Source: Epiperipatus broadwayi (Eukaryota; Onychophora; Udeonychophora; Euonychophora; Peripatidae). Taken from it: a stretch of 64,000 nucleotides of DNA. Where the stretch lies: assembly GCA_028023455.1 (NCBI GenBank), contig JAQFVV010012394.1, positions 25,927,053 through 25,991,052 on the forward strand, written 5' to 3'. A model generated the notes under the pieces. The model ran no database searches. It was not told the origin of the DNA and saw only the letters and a program-made list of their open reading frames with translations. Each line of letters starts with the position of its first letter. Position 1 is the stretch's first letter. A program made the position numbers and the translations under genes. Below are positions 55,484 to 64,000 of this stretch, one piece after another.

Positions 55484-58400
55484 GGCTGCAGAAAGGAGTT
55501 TGCTATTAACTGAAAGGAGACCCTTTGATTCCTCTTGGAAGCCTTAAAGGAACCGAGCAGGGCAAATTCCTAATGTCCACTCCATACGTTCTTGTCATTG
55601 CCGCTGTTATTACTATATGTTTATTCATATAGTATATGAACATGGATGGGCTGCTCACCAACACGCATTAGCCAGCGTGGTGAGTTTATTGGCTTTTTAC
55701 CTCTGAGTTTAAGATCAAGAAACACCATGGTCTTTCTTCTCGGTGCCTGATAAGGCAGAATGAATGTTTGTGTAAATGATAAAGATTTTTCCCAATTATA
55801 CAATTATGACAGACAAAAATAAAGCATGGCCCTTAATCCCAGGAGGCTGTAAAGTCACCAACCAAGGCAGCGGTTGGTGGCCGAAGGCGGAGGGTGCTAA
55901 GAATATCCTGGAGGCGGACCCAGGCTGCCATTTGATGACAACTTTTTATTTAGGTACTTACAACTGCAGATCACTTTCAAGTGAAGGAAGATTGCAAGAA
56001 TTAGAAGAAGAACTCTCTTATATTAAATGGGATATTATTGAACTTTGTGAAGTTAGAAGAAAAGGTGAAGAGACAATTGATTTAAAAAGTGGACATATGC
56101 TCTATTATAAAGGCACAAATATTGGAAATACAAGTGGAGTAGGATTCATTATAAATAAAAAGTGGAAGAACAATATTGTGGAGATTGATGGTGTATCAGA
56201 CAGAGTGGCAAGATTAGTTATACAACTTAATAGCAGATATCAAATGCAGATAATTCAGGTTTATGCCCCAACAAGTTCTCACAGTGATGAAGTAGTAGAA
56301 GATTTTTATATGGATGTACAAAAGGCTTTTGATCAGAGTAAACAACATTTTAAAATTGTTATGGGAGATTTTAATGCTAGAATTGGTAAACAAATGAAAG
56401 ATGAAAGTGTTGTAGGTAATTTTGGTTATGGTAATAGAAATGAGAGAGGACATAGACTTGTGGAGTTTGCAGAGAAGGAAAAACTTTATATTATGAATTC
56501 TTTTTTTGAGAAAAATGTTAGAAGGAAATGGACATGGAAGCATCCAAATGAAGGTACAGCAGAATTGGATTATATTTTGACTAACAGGAAATACATATTT
56601 CAAGATTGTAATGTTCTTAATAAATTTAACACAGGAAGTGATCATCGATTAGTAAGGGGTAAGATACATGTTAATGTAAAACTAGAGAGACAAAAATTAT
56701 TAAGAATAACTATATTTACAGTTGATATTCCTAATCTTCAGAAACATTCTAATGAATTTAAATTAGAACTTACAAATCGGTTTCAAGTATTAGTAGATTT
56801 TGAACATGATTCAGATTTGAATGAAATTAATATGAAAATAACTGATACACTTTTAAAAACTGCAACAAAGATAGCTGGTAGAAAAAAGCAGCAATTGACT
56901 AATAAAATTTCTACTGAGACTAGAGAACTTATGAAGAAAAGAAGGAATATGAAGATATGCAAGAATGATGCATTAAAAAGAATTGAATATCTCGAATTTT
57001 GTAAAATGGTGCGGAAAAGAGTTGAAAATGATATAAGAAAGTATAACTGTGAACTAGCAAGAAAAGCTATAGAAGAAAATAAAAGTCTTAAGAATGTAAA
57101 ACAACATTTTGGTATTGGTAGGAAATTTATATCTGCAATAAGGAAAAAAGATGGAATTATTACTAAAAAGAGGGATGACATTATGAAATTGGTAGAAGAT
57201 TTTTATCAAGAATTATATAGTAATAAAGAACAAGTACCTCCTATATCTATTACATCTTCCGAATTGCCCAGAATTTTAAATGAAGAAGTGAGAAATGCAA
57301 TTAAATGTATGAAAAAAGGAAAGGCTCCAGGTAATGATGGAATTATAATTGATATATTAAAAGAAGCAGGTGAAGAAACAGAAAAAATATTAGCAAAGTT
57401 ATATACCAAATGTCTAAATGATAAAGATGTACCAGATGATTGGAAGAATGCAGTAATAATATTAATATTTAAAAAAGGTGATAAAGAAGATATTAGAAAT
57501 TACAGACCTATCAGCCTTTTATCAGTTTTATATAAAATTTTTACCAAGATAATTACAACTCGTCTACAGAGAACCTTGGATTTTCACCAACCAAGAGAAC
57601 AAGCTGGATTTAAAAGTGGTTTTAGTACAGTAGATCATATTCAAGTATTGAGAGAAGTTATAGAAAGGACAAATGAATATGAGTTGTCATTATGTTTTGG
57701 ATTTGTAGATTATGAAAAGGCATTTGATTCTATAAACATTTCTTCAGTGATTAAAGCATTGGATCATCAAGGTATAGATCCAGGAAATTGTCATATTTTA
57801 AAGAATATTTATAAAAATGCAACAGCAACAATTAGATTACATAATGATACTGGGAAAGTCAACATTGAGAAAGGTGTAAGACAAGGTGACTCCATATCTC
57901 CAAAACTTTTTACAGCAGTGCTGCAAGAAGTATTTTGTGGATTAAAATGGGAAACTAAAGGAGTGAAAGTAAATGGAGATTATTTAAGTCATTTAGATTT
58001 CGCAGATGATGTAGTTGTTTTTGCAAATAATGCTTCCGAGCTGCAGGAAATGTTGCAGGAGTTATCAGATGAAAGTAGGAAAGTAGGACTAAAGATAAAT
58101 GTTAAAAAGACTAAAGTAATGTTTAATCGATTTGCTCAAAATATGAAAATAAAGATTGATTATGATGAATTAGAAGAAGTTAAGAGTTACAAATACCTTG
58201 GTCAGATTATTAATACAGATGGAAACATAATAGAGGAAATTAATCATAGAATTAAACTTGGTTGGAGTGCTTTTGGTAGAAATAACTTGATATTAAAAGG
58301 AAATATGCCTATGTGTTTGAAAAGAAAGGTTTTTAACAAATGTGTTTTACCAGTTCTTACTTATGGATCTGAGACTTGGACACTTAATAGAAGATCAATA

Positions 58401-58783
58401 CAGAGACTTCAGACCACTCAAAGAAGTATGGAGAGATGTATGTTGGGAGTAACAAGAAGAGATCGAAAATGCAATGTATGGGTAAGAGAACAAACAGGTG
58501 TTACTGACCTCATTGAAAAAATTAAAAGATTGAAGTGGAGTTGGGCTGGACATATTGCTAAAAGAGATGATAATAGATGGACAATTGAAATTTTAAACTG
58601 GATTCCAAGAGATTGTAAAAGACCCAGAAGGAGACCACATGTAAGATGGATGGATGAAATAAGAAAATGTGTAGGGGTGATGTGGAGAAGAGAAGCTAAA
58701 GATCGGAGAAGATGGATTAAACTTGGAGAGACCTTCATCCTGCAGTGGATTGATAATGGTTGATAATGATGATGATGATGATG
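55484..58783 (+). mobile_element. Complete RTE-type non-LTR retrotransposon
   Basis: A 3.3 kb element with a 5' UTR of about 290 bp (GGCTGCAGAAAGGAGTTTGC start), one long ORF (55776-58763) and almost no 3' UTR. It ends in TGATAATGG and a TGA repeat. Flanking 11-bp direct repeats mark the insertion. The APE endonuclease, the RT and the microsatellite-like tail that starts right after the stop codon are typical of the RTE clade. No stop or frameshift is seen, so this copy may be recent and possibly active. Confidence 0.92.
55776..58763 (+). CDS. RTE polyprotein: APE endonuclease and reverse transcriptase
   Basis: 995 codons. Apurinic-type endonuclease: TYNCRSLSS (residues 61-69), CEVRRKGE (91-98), VMGDFNAR (195-202), LDYILTN (264-270), GSDHRLVR (287-294). 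Reverse transcriptase: [15 protein letters not shown] (575-589), [11 protein letters not shown] (643-653), [11 protein letters not shown] (699-709), FADDVVVF (742-749). The C-terminal domain carries [14 protein letters not shown] and [13 protein letters not shown]. The endonuclease nicks genomic DNA and the RT copies the element RNA from the nick (target-primed reverse transcription). Initiation may be at the ATG at 55806, because the copy at 47123 aligns from there. No ORF1 is present, as is usual in RTE. Confidence 0.93.
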   Translation: MIKIFPNYTIMTDKNKAWPLIPGGCKVTNQGSGWWPKAEGAKNILEADPGCHLMTTFYLGTYNCRSLSSEGRLQELEEELSYIKWDIIELCEVRRKGEETIDLKSGHMLYYKGTNIGNTSGVGFIINKKWKNNIVEIDGVSDRVARLVIQLNSRYQMQIIQVYAPTSSHSDEVVEDFYMDVQKAFDQSKQHFKIVMGDFNARIGKQMKDESVVGNFGYGNRNERGHRLVEFAEKEKLYIMNSFFEKNVRRKWTWKHPNEGTAELDYILTNRKYIFQDCNVLNKFNTGSDHRLVRGKIHVNVKLERQKLLRITIFTVDIPNLQKHSNEFKLELTNRFQVLVDFEHDSDLNEINMKITDTLLKTATKIAGRKKQQLTNKISTETRELMKKRRNMKICKNDALKRIEYLEFCKMVRKRVENDIRKYNCELARKAIEENKSLKNVKQHFGIGRKFISAIRKKDGIITKKRDDIMKLVEDFYQELYSNKEQVPPISITSSELPRILNEEVRNAIKCMKKGKAPGNDGIIIDILKEAGEETEKILAKLYTKCLNDKDVPDDWKNAVIILIFKKGDKEDIRNYRPISLLSVLYKIFTKIITTRLQRTLDFHQPREQAGFKSGFSTVDHIQVLREVIERTNEYELSLCFGFVDYEKAFDSINISSVIKALDHQGIDPGNCHILKNIYKNATATIRLHNDTGKVNIEKGVRQGDSISPKLFTAVLQEVFCGLKWETKGVKVNGDYLSHLDFADDVVVFANNASELQEMLQELSDESRKVGLKINVKKTKVMFNRFAQNMKIKIDYDELEEVKSYKYLGQIINTDGNIIEEINHRIKLGWSAFGRNNLILKGNMPMCLKRKVFNKCVLPVLTYGSETWTLNRRSIQRLQTTQRSMERCMLGVTRRDRKCNVWVREQTGVTDLIEKIKRLKWSWAGHIAKRDDNRWTIEILNWIPRDCKRPRRRPHVRWMDEIRKCVGVMWRREAKDRRRWIKLGETFILQWIDNG

Positions 58784-58794
58784 ATACATAAAGT
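58784..58794. repeat. RTE target-site duplication, right
   Basis: ATACATAAAGT, identical to 55473-55483. Confidence 0.85.
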
Positions 58795-58929
58795 AATGTA
58801 TATTTTGGTTTTAGAATGACAAACTAATTTATTCATGTTTCTACCTCCAATCTAATACACTTGACCTGAAATACTTTTGTTTTCTCAAAACTTTCACTAA
58901 AAATAAGTAAACAATTTCATGACTCATTA

Positions 58930-59010
58930 CTCAGTACTTTGTAAGTAGTTGGAGCACTGAAAATGAGAATTGGGTTGCAATTCATAGACCTTGAACTCCA
59001 GAAGCTGCAC
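58930..59010 (-). mobile_element. Degenerate tRNA-derived SINE
   Basis: AGTTGGAGCACTGAAAATGA and GGGTTGCAATTCATAGACCT are diverged complements of the SINE body and head. Confidence 0.4.
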
Positions 59011-59114
59011 AAAAGCTTGCAAGATATTCACTGATCTTATGTGATGATGATGATATGCTCCTGCTTTAAGTCATGCAAGTTATTTTATAATTACAATGTT
59101 TAATAGTTTTTTTT

Positions 59115-59220
59115 CCATGTGTCACAGCATCAGCCGGGAAGCGAACCCGCTAACCCGGGACAACTGCTTGTAAAGCGGCTATCGCTGACATCTCGACCAC
59201 CAATGCTTGACATGTTTAAT
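59115..59220 (-). mobile_element. tRNA-like SINE, long-variable-arm type
   Basis: Complement of GCATTGGTGGTCGAGATG, GCGGGTTCGCTTCCCGGC and TGATGC: a seven-pair tRNA-like acceptor stem (GCATTGG with CTGATGC), an A-box-like and a GGTTCGC-type B-box region, and an extra arm. Second copy at 32025-32125. A cloverleaf test would decide between tRNA pseudogene and SINE; the two copies share the flank TGTGTCA(C/A)AGCATC, which favours SINE. Confidence 0.55.
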
Positions 59221-59394
59221 AGATTTTTTTTACTCTATAATTTATGAAAGGACAATTCCTTATAAAAAATATCACTGATTTGTTAGCAAGCCAATAATAA
59301 TGATTAATAATAAGTTCACATTTGTAAACTTGCATAATAACTTGCTAATGGCATGATGAACATTTTCAGAGCAGCTTAAAATAATCAAATGGTC

Positions 59395-59520
59395 TGTTAC
59401 TCAAGAGTTCATATGAAAATTCACATGAAGGTTGAGCACAAGAAGTGATCCAATTGAGGTACAATTTGTGAACTCGATTCTAAACTCAACCACTTTGCTC
59501 TAAACCATTAATGGCTTAGG
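59395..59520 (-). mobile_element. Degenerate tRNA-derived SINE
   Basis: CTCAAGAGTTCATATGAA and GAAGGTTGAGCACAAGAAGT correspond to the SINE tail in reverse; CTCAACCACTTTGCTCTAAA is a decayed head. Confidence 0.4.
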
Positions 59521-60189
59521 AGTTTTAAAACAAAATAATGTGGTTGTCTTGCAAATGAGAGTTTGTTCAGTGAAAAATATTTCTAATAAACTTCATATGA
59601 AGTATTTCCATTTAAAACAAAGTAAATTTTAAATAATATTTATAAAAAATATTTTACAAAAATACTTTTATCCAATTTGTCGAATAATGCACTAAAAATC
59701 AAAAAAATATATTTTTCTTTAAGCATAATTGTCATATTTACATGCAATTTGAGATAAAAACTTAAAGTATCCATAAATTAATAAATTCAATCACTGGTTT
59801 TAAAAATGATGATTGGATTAATTAATTTATAGATGGCTCGCGCTTTTATTTCAATTTACATGTAACTATAAAAACTGTGCTTAAAAAAAATAATTTTTTT
59901 TTGGTTTTGGTGCATCACTTATCAAATTAAATAAAAGTCTTTTTTATCAAATATTTTTATATATATTATTTTTTACTTTATTTCACCACTGACTTTTTAT
60001 AACTGTTCATATTCAAATCGAACAACGGTGTTTATGAAGACAGCATTTTTTAAAAAACAACTTTTGGTTAAAAAATCAAGAAAAATTAAGAATTAAGATT
60101 TTATCCTTCATTTCTTTCTTTTTTTTCTATTTTAATTAATTGTCAATGTCTTTTACTACTGAAATAGTCATGAAATTTGGTAGCATACT

Positions 60190-60440
60190 TTTAAAAAATA
60201 TAACCACCATATTTTAAACTTTCTCCTGGTATTCTGTTAGGATTTGCATGCTTTATATTTTTAACATTACAAAAATCTGTTTTGACTTCATTAAGTTGGT
60301 TATAATTGTCCAAATCTAAATGAGGAGGTAAAGTATATATATCATTAAAAGTCTTTATTTTAATTCTTGAATGCTCAAAATATTCCTTCCATCTGTTCAA
60401 AATATTGTTATCATATAAAAATACCATTGCTGGATTAAAT
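60190..60440 (-). pseudogene. LINE RT fragment (pre-RT region)
   Basis: The minus strand reads NILNRWKEYFEHSR ... LNEVKTDFCNVKNIKHANPN then RIPGESLKYGG. WKEYFE and the 'GxDxIPxExLKxGG' block precede the RT core in RTE-type elements. Only this part is left, and the D of the last block is changed. Confidence 0.6.
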
Positions 60441-61212
60441 AGAATTATGAAACTAGATTCAAATATGGTTTTCAGTACATCAATAGTACATAAAAAAAAA
60501 AAAGATCTAAAGTGTGGTCCCGCTAACAAAAAATAGCCTTATTAGAATCAGAAAAAAAAAATCAAGTTTTAATTGACCAGGATTTAAATCTAGGTCATAA
60601 ACACAGCAGATGAATGCACTATTACTGTATAAGCATATAATATTTCAATAATCATAATTAAAAATAAATCTTTAATAATTAATGTAAAACAAAATTCATT
60701 ATGATTTTTCTTAGAACCTCCCCCCCCCCATGCCCTTAAAAGAGCAAAATATAAAGATATAATTTTGTACTTCATTTTTAGAACTTAATATAAACTTATT
60801 ATTAAAGTTTATTAAATTGAAAATAAAAGATATTATGCAAGGTTCATCTCTGACAAACTATAACCAATACTAATAAAATATATGGTTATAGTATTTTAAT
60901 TAGCTAAATATCTATTTCTATCTTCAGACAATTAATTTCAGTTGTATAAAAAAACATCTACAATTTTTATTTTTTTATTTTTAGGCGTAGTCAAGTAAAT
61001 AACAATATGTAGAATTAATACAAACGTTTTTGTGCATCTTGACACAATTTTCAATATTGATGGAAATAATTTATAATAATACATTAACGTTAACTGTTTT
61101 GTTCAAACATACGAAGTCCTCACTTTATAGATATGAACTCTAAGCAATTTGAACTCAGACTTTCAAGTTACCTATATCTCTCCAATCTATCTTATATAAC
61201 TGATACACATGA

Positions 61213-61290
61213 CCACACATGAAAAAGATAAATGATCTCCAATATACATATTTCACGATGAGCTAGCACTCATCAGTTGGTCCAGATCAT
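61213..61290 (-). ncRNA. Hammerhead ribozyme, core slightly mutated, helix I best preserved
   Basis: CTGATGA is intact, and CCAA/UUGG plus an outer GAUGAUC/GAUCAUU give a complete two-part helix I with an internal loop, as in type I hammerheads. Helix II is altered (GTGCTAGCTCATCGT) and the closing C before GAAA is lost, so activity is doubtful. Confidence 0.6.
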
Positions 61291-61344
61291 CATCTCCCAC
61301 ACATACATATAGTCAGTGCTCGGTTTATATTAAGATAGTACCAA

Positions 61345-61400
61345 CTAGACCAACTGATGAGTGCTGGTCCAACACAAAATACATACATTGGAGATAATTT
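61345..61400 (+). ncRNA. Hammerhead ribozyme remnant
   Basis: CTGATGA and GTGCTGGTCCAACAC are kept, but GAAA has become AAAA and the cleavage triplet is altered (ATACATACATTGG). CCAA/TTGG pairing remains. Confidence 0.5.
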
Positions 61401-61865
61401 ATCTTTTTCACGTGTGTGGTAATGTGTATCGGTTGTATAAGACGAGTTCAGTATAGATAATATGTTCATATTTAAATATTAGATATGAATTCTGTACTTA
61501 ATAATACAGTACTGATAAAATGAATGCAAGGCATTTAAATATTAGGATAAAACATGAGAATTTACTGAAAGTTTAATTTTGAAAAGTAATGCCATAGGAA
61601 TTCATATTTTGTTTGAATATTAACAGATAAATACATAATAATCAAATATCCCATTGACAGTAAGTCAAAATACAGAGAGAAATTAGGCATAACTGATTAA
61701 CTACAATAACATTTTGCAATTAATTTATGGAGAGGAAAAAAAGAGAATATGATTATGTTCCAATAGTCCTGGACATAAGTGAATATAGAAGTATATATGT
61801 TTTCCGAAACAGATAAAAAATATGTAAAACTTACATCCATATATAATAATAAACTTGTTTTAGTC

Positions 61866-61985
61866 CAGTGGTAGAATATCAGACTTTAAGCAGAAGGTCC
61901 TCAGATTGACTCTTGTTCTGATACTTCTGATGTTCAAACTTCTTACGAACTCTCAAGCAATAAAACTACTAATTATTTATTTTTT
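61866..61985 (+). mobile_element. tRNA-derived SINE
   Basis: AGTGGTAGAATATCAGAC (A-box side), AGAAGGTCCTCAGATTGAC, TGTTCTGATACTTCTGATG, TTCAAACTTCTTACGAACTC and AATAAAACTACTAATTATT. Same family as 310-432 and 1183-1320. Confidence 0.6.
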
Positions 61986-62214
61986 ATTTAATACAATGAT
62001 GTAATAAAATTAGCCAATAAAATGACCTGTAAAAATAAATTCAAACATTTTTTTTGGAAGGAAGGGGAGGGGGCAGATCTAATTCAATTGTTATGTGGTA
62101 ATAATACCAGAATATATTTATAAAAGCTTATACCTTTTAATGTACTTTTTATAATACTTTATTTACTTCCGACAGTTTGACTGATTAGCAGTCTCCTTCA
62201 AATATTCTCTGAAC

Positions 62215-62310
62215 TATTGAAAAATATTTAATCATATCTGAGGAAGGCTTCTAGGCAGTCAAAACTGCTAATAAATAAAATATTGTGGATAATGCAGTAA
62301 GAGAAGTGAT
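62215..62310 (+). repeat. GAAGAAG-motif repeat module
   Basis: TCTGAGGAAGGCTTCTAGGC, AGTCAAAACTGCTAATAAAT and AAAATATTGTGGATAATGCA; related to the modules at 27877-29200. Confidence 0.4.
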
Positions 62311-63089
62311 TTTTTTAAATATTTAATAGAAACGATGAAATAACAGTGGCAATATCTTTTAAACGTTTTGATCAGAAATACTCAATTCAATTTCTCTATT
62401 TTCTTATTAGCACAAATTTCTGCAGAGCAAGTCATATTGCCATCTTGTCTCATTCAAACTTCTGAGGTTCAATCACATATAGATATACTCACTCAGTCCT
62501 ATGCTATAATAAGAAAACCATCAGCCTGATCAATTTGTTACACAAAATATCTTTTAAATCTACAGAGAATATATCAATATCCCTGTCCTCTGCATAATAG
62601 TTTTAACTAACAGTATATTCTCTTCTATTCCTAAAACTCAATTGTACAAAACTGTCATATAAGCATTTTTAAGGCACTTCTGTCAAAGGTTTCAGACTTT
62701 TATGTTATTATTATATCATCTGCTTGCGCTTAAATAAATTAATATATAAAACTTCATTTGTTTATGTACAGTCAAACTGATTTAATTCAAGAAATTAAAC
62801 ACAATCCATTTTGTTTTCACTAGCACCAAGAAATCTTTTATAGTTGATTGTAAAAAATTCAATAGCTTTTCATGTTTTCAACAATCTATTTATACAATAC
62901 AACATAGCTCCACACTTTAACATAAACTCTTACTAATATCTGCTACAATAATAAATATTTTATCATTTTTTCACTTTATCAAGTTTTTTTCTTTTTTTTT
63001 TTGCTTCACATAAAATACACAGATGCTTGAATAAAAAGCACAAGAATTCAATCAACCAATCAATAGTGCTCTGACCTATGGACAAATCC

Positions 63090-63600
63090 AGAGGGCACTC
63101 AGCATATATTTCTCCATTCTGTTATGTTCATTATCCGGATCTTCAATTCCATATATTATTTCCTATCTCTTATATCATTTAGCGAAGTCAATCTTCTCCA
63201 TTTTTTCTCCTTGTTTCCATTCACCATCTCTTCCACAACATCCTTTATTAAATTATTCTTTCTTCTTAGTATATGATCAATCCAGTTTCTCCTTCTATCT
63301 CTAATTTCTTCAGACAATCTTTTTTTTCATTCTCTGTCCAAAAATTTTTCATCTGTCATTTTATTCTTCTCTCTAATTTCTTCAGACAACTGTTTTTTTT
63401 TTTTTTTTCATTCATTCTGTCCAAAATTTTCTCATCTATCATTTTATTCTTCTGACTAACTTTATACATTTTCCTCCATATCCACATACCAAAAGTTCCC
63501 AAATTATTCTTTGTTCTCATTGCCCAGATTTCACAACCATACAAAAATACACTCCACACAAAGTGCTTAATTAATCTTCCCCTTAATTCACTCTTAAAAT
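63090..63600 (-). mobile_element. RTE-like LINE 3' fragment (family 2) with internal duplication
   Basis: The minus-strand reading WSVFLYGCEIWAMRTK ... LGTFGMWIWRKMYKVSQKNK is the C-terminal domain of an RTE-type RT. A segment is tandemly duplicated (units start CTCTAATTTCTTCAGACAA at 63299 and 63371; period 72 bp). The 3' side runs to about 63090 and matches 23070-23300. Confidence 0.65.
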
Positions 63601-64000
63601 ATTCCTAAGATTACAGAAAATAAGAAGTATTTTTATTGGCTGTTCATCAGAATTAGGATCGGATAGAAAAATAAAATAAAACGGTACTTTTAGTATTATG
63701 GTGAATAATTTACAGTTTACACATACATATATATTGGATGGGGAAAAAAAATTATAAATGTCTTCACGTAAAAAGAAGCATTACAATGAGGAGGGGGAGG
63801 ATACATATTTTAATGTTATTACTAGTATCGAAGGTATTACATGATGTTTTCTAATTAACATTTGTATAAATGATTGTGCAATCTAATATTTAACTTTAAA
63901 AACAAATAAACTAATATTACATGTGCAGACTTAATATTTGTTATAAATAACAAAAACAACAGAACTTAAATAATTGAATAATAATAGTGATGATGATAAT

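Larger units (their letters stand above)
61140..61445. repeat. Inverted pair of hammerhead repeats
   Basis: A minus-strand unit (61140-61330) meets a plus-strand partial unit (61335-61445) head to head: CTCATCAGTTGGTCCAGATC and AGACCAACTGATGAGTGCTG are about 85 bp apart. A TAAGATAGTACCAACTAGAC junction joins them. Confidence 0.65.
51311..64000. other. Upstream part of the window (probably Mctp intron): repeats only
   Basis: This stretch lies 5' of the most upstream exon I recognise on the minus strand. It holds, in order, an RTE scrap (52.2 kb), a foldback MITE (52.4-52.75 kb), a direct repeat pair (53545-53632 and 53890-53975), hammerhead repeats (54.0-55.0 kb), a complete RTE (55.5-58.8 kb), SINE pieces (58.9, 59.1, 59.4 and 61.9 kb), a LINE scrap (60.2 kb), another hammerhead pair (61.1-61.45 kb) and a LINE scrap (63.1-63.6 kb). 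I see nothing in 51311-52180, 52750-53540, 59530-60180, 60540-61130, 61450-61860, 62330-63080 and 63610-64000 beyond AT-rich sequence. I looked for the first C2 domain of Mctp on the minus strand and did not find it. Confidence 0.6.

Noticed and set aside
56214-58789. Several minus-strand ORFs opposite the RTE ORF
   Set aside because: Antisense shadows of the RTE coding frame.

Overview
The window is AT-rich, intron- and transposon-dense nuclear DNA from an invertebrate animal. The only host gene I can support is a split C2-domain gene on the minus strand. Its peptide matches the MCTP family (multiple C2 and transmembrane domain protein) and looks protostome, perhaps arthropod; the species cannot be fixed from the sequence alone. 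There are no bacterial operons, rRNA genes or CRISPR arrays.

Host gene: seven exons on the minus strand (51218-51310, 48421-48597, 31396-31526, 25983-26169, 16927-16981, 6955-6993, 5320-5422) join in phase. They encode about 261 residues: a linker, the whole second C2 domain and the first half of the third C2 domain. The N-terminal C2 domain and the C-terminal transmembrane part lie outside the window or were not found. Introns run from about 1.5 to 17 kb and hold nearly everything else.

Mobile DNA: (1) an intact 3.3 kb RTE-type non-LTR retrotransposon at 55484-58783, with a 995-codon ORF, a TGA-rich tail and an 11-bp target-site duplication, plus four broken relatives at 30.6, 46.2, 48.7 and 52.2 kb; (2) a 4 kb APE-type LINE at 12.7-16.8 kb, broken by one frameshift in a homopolymer; (3) a second LINE at 17.5-21.7 kb, with a GDSL/SGNH-esterase ORF1 remnant and a nearly intact ORF2; (4) 3' or internal scraps of other RTE-like LINEs at 23, 24, 60 and 63 kb; (5) a Penelope-like GIY-YIG endonuclease remnant at 4.3-4.65 kb; (6) a hAT-type MITE at 50490-50917 with perfect 15-bp inverted ends and an 8-bp duplication; (7) a foldback MITE family in about eight copies, several other long palindromes, and tRNA-derived SINEs.

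Most interesting: a repeat family at 9.1-10.5, 54.0-55.0 and 61.1-61.45 kb carries type I hammerhead ribozyme motifs (CTGATGA, short helix II, GAAA, very short palindromic helix III, predicted AUA cleavage triplet). Units of about 443-485 bp occur as head-to-tail arrays. This is the layout expected of retrozymes or ribozyme-bearing satellite repeats.
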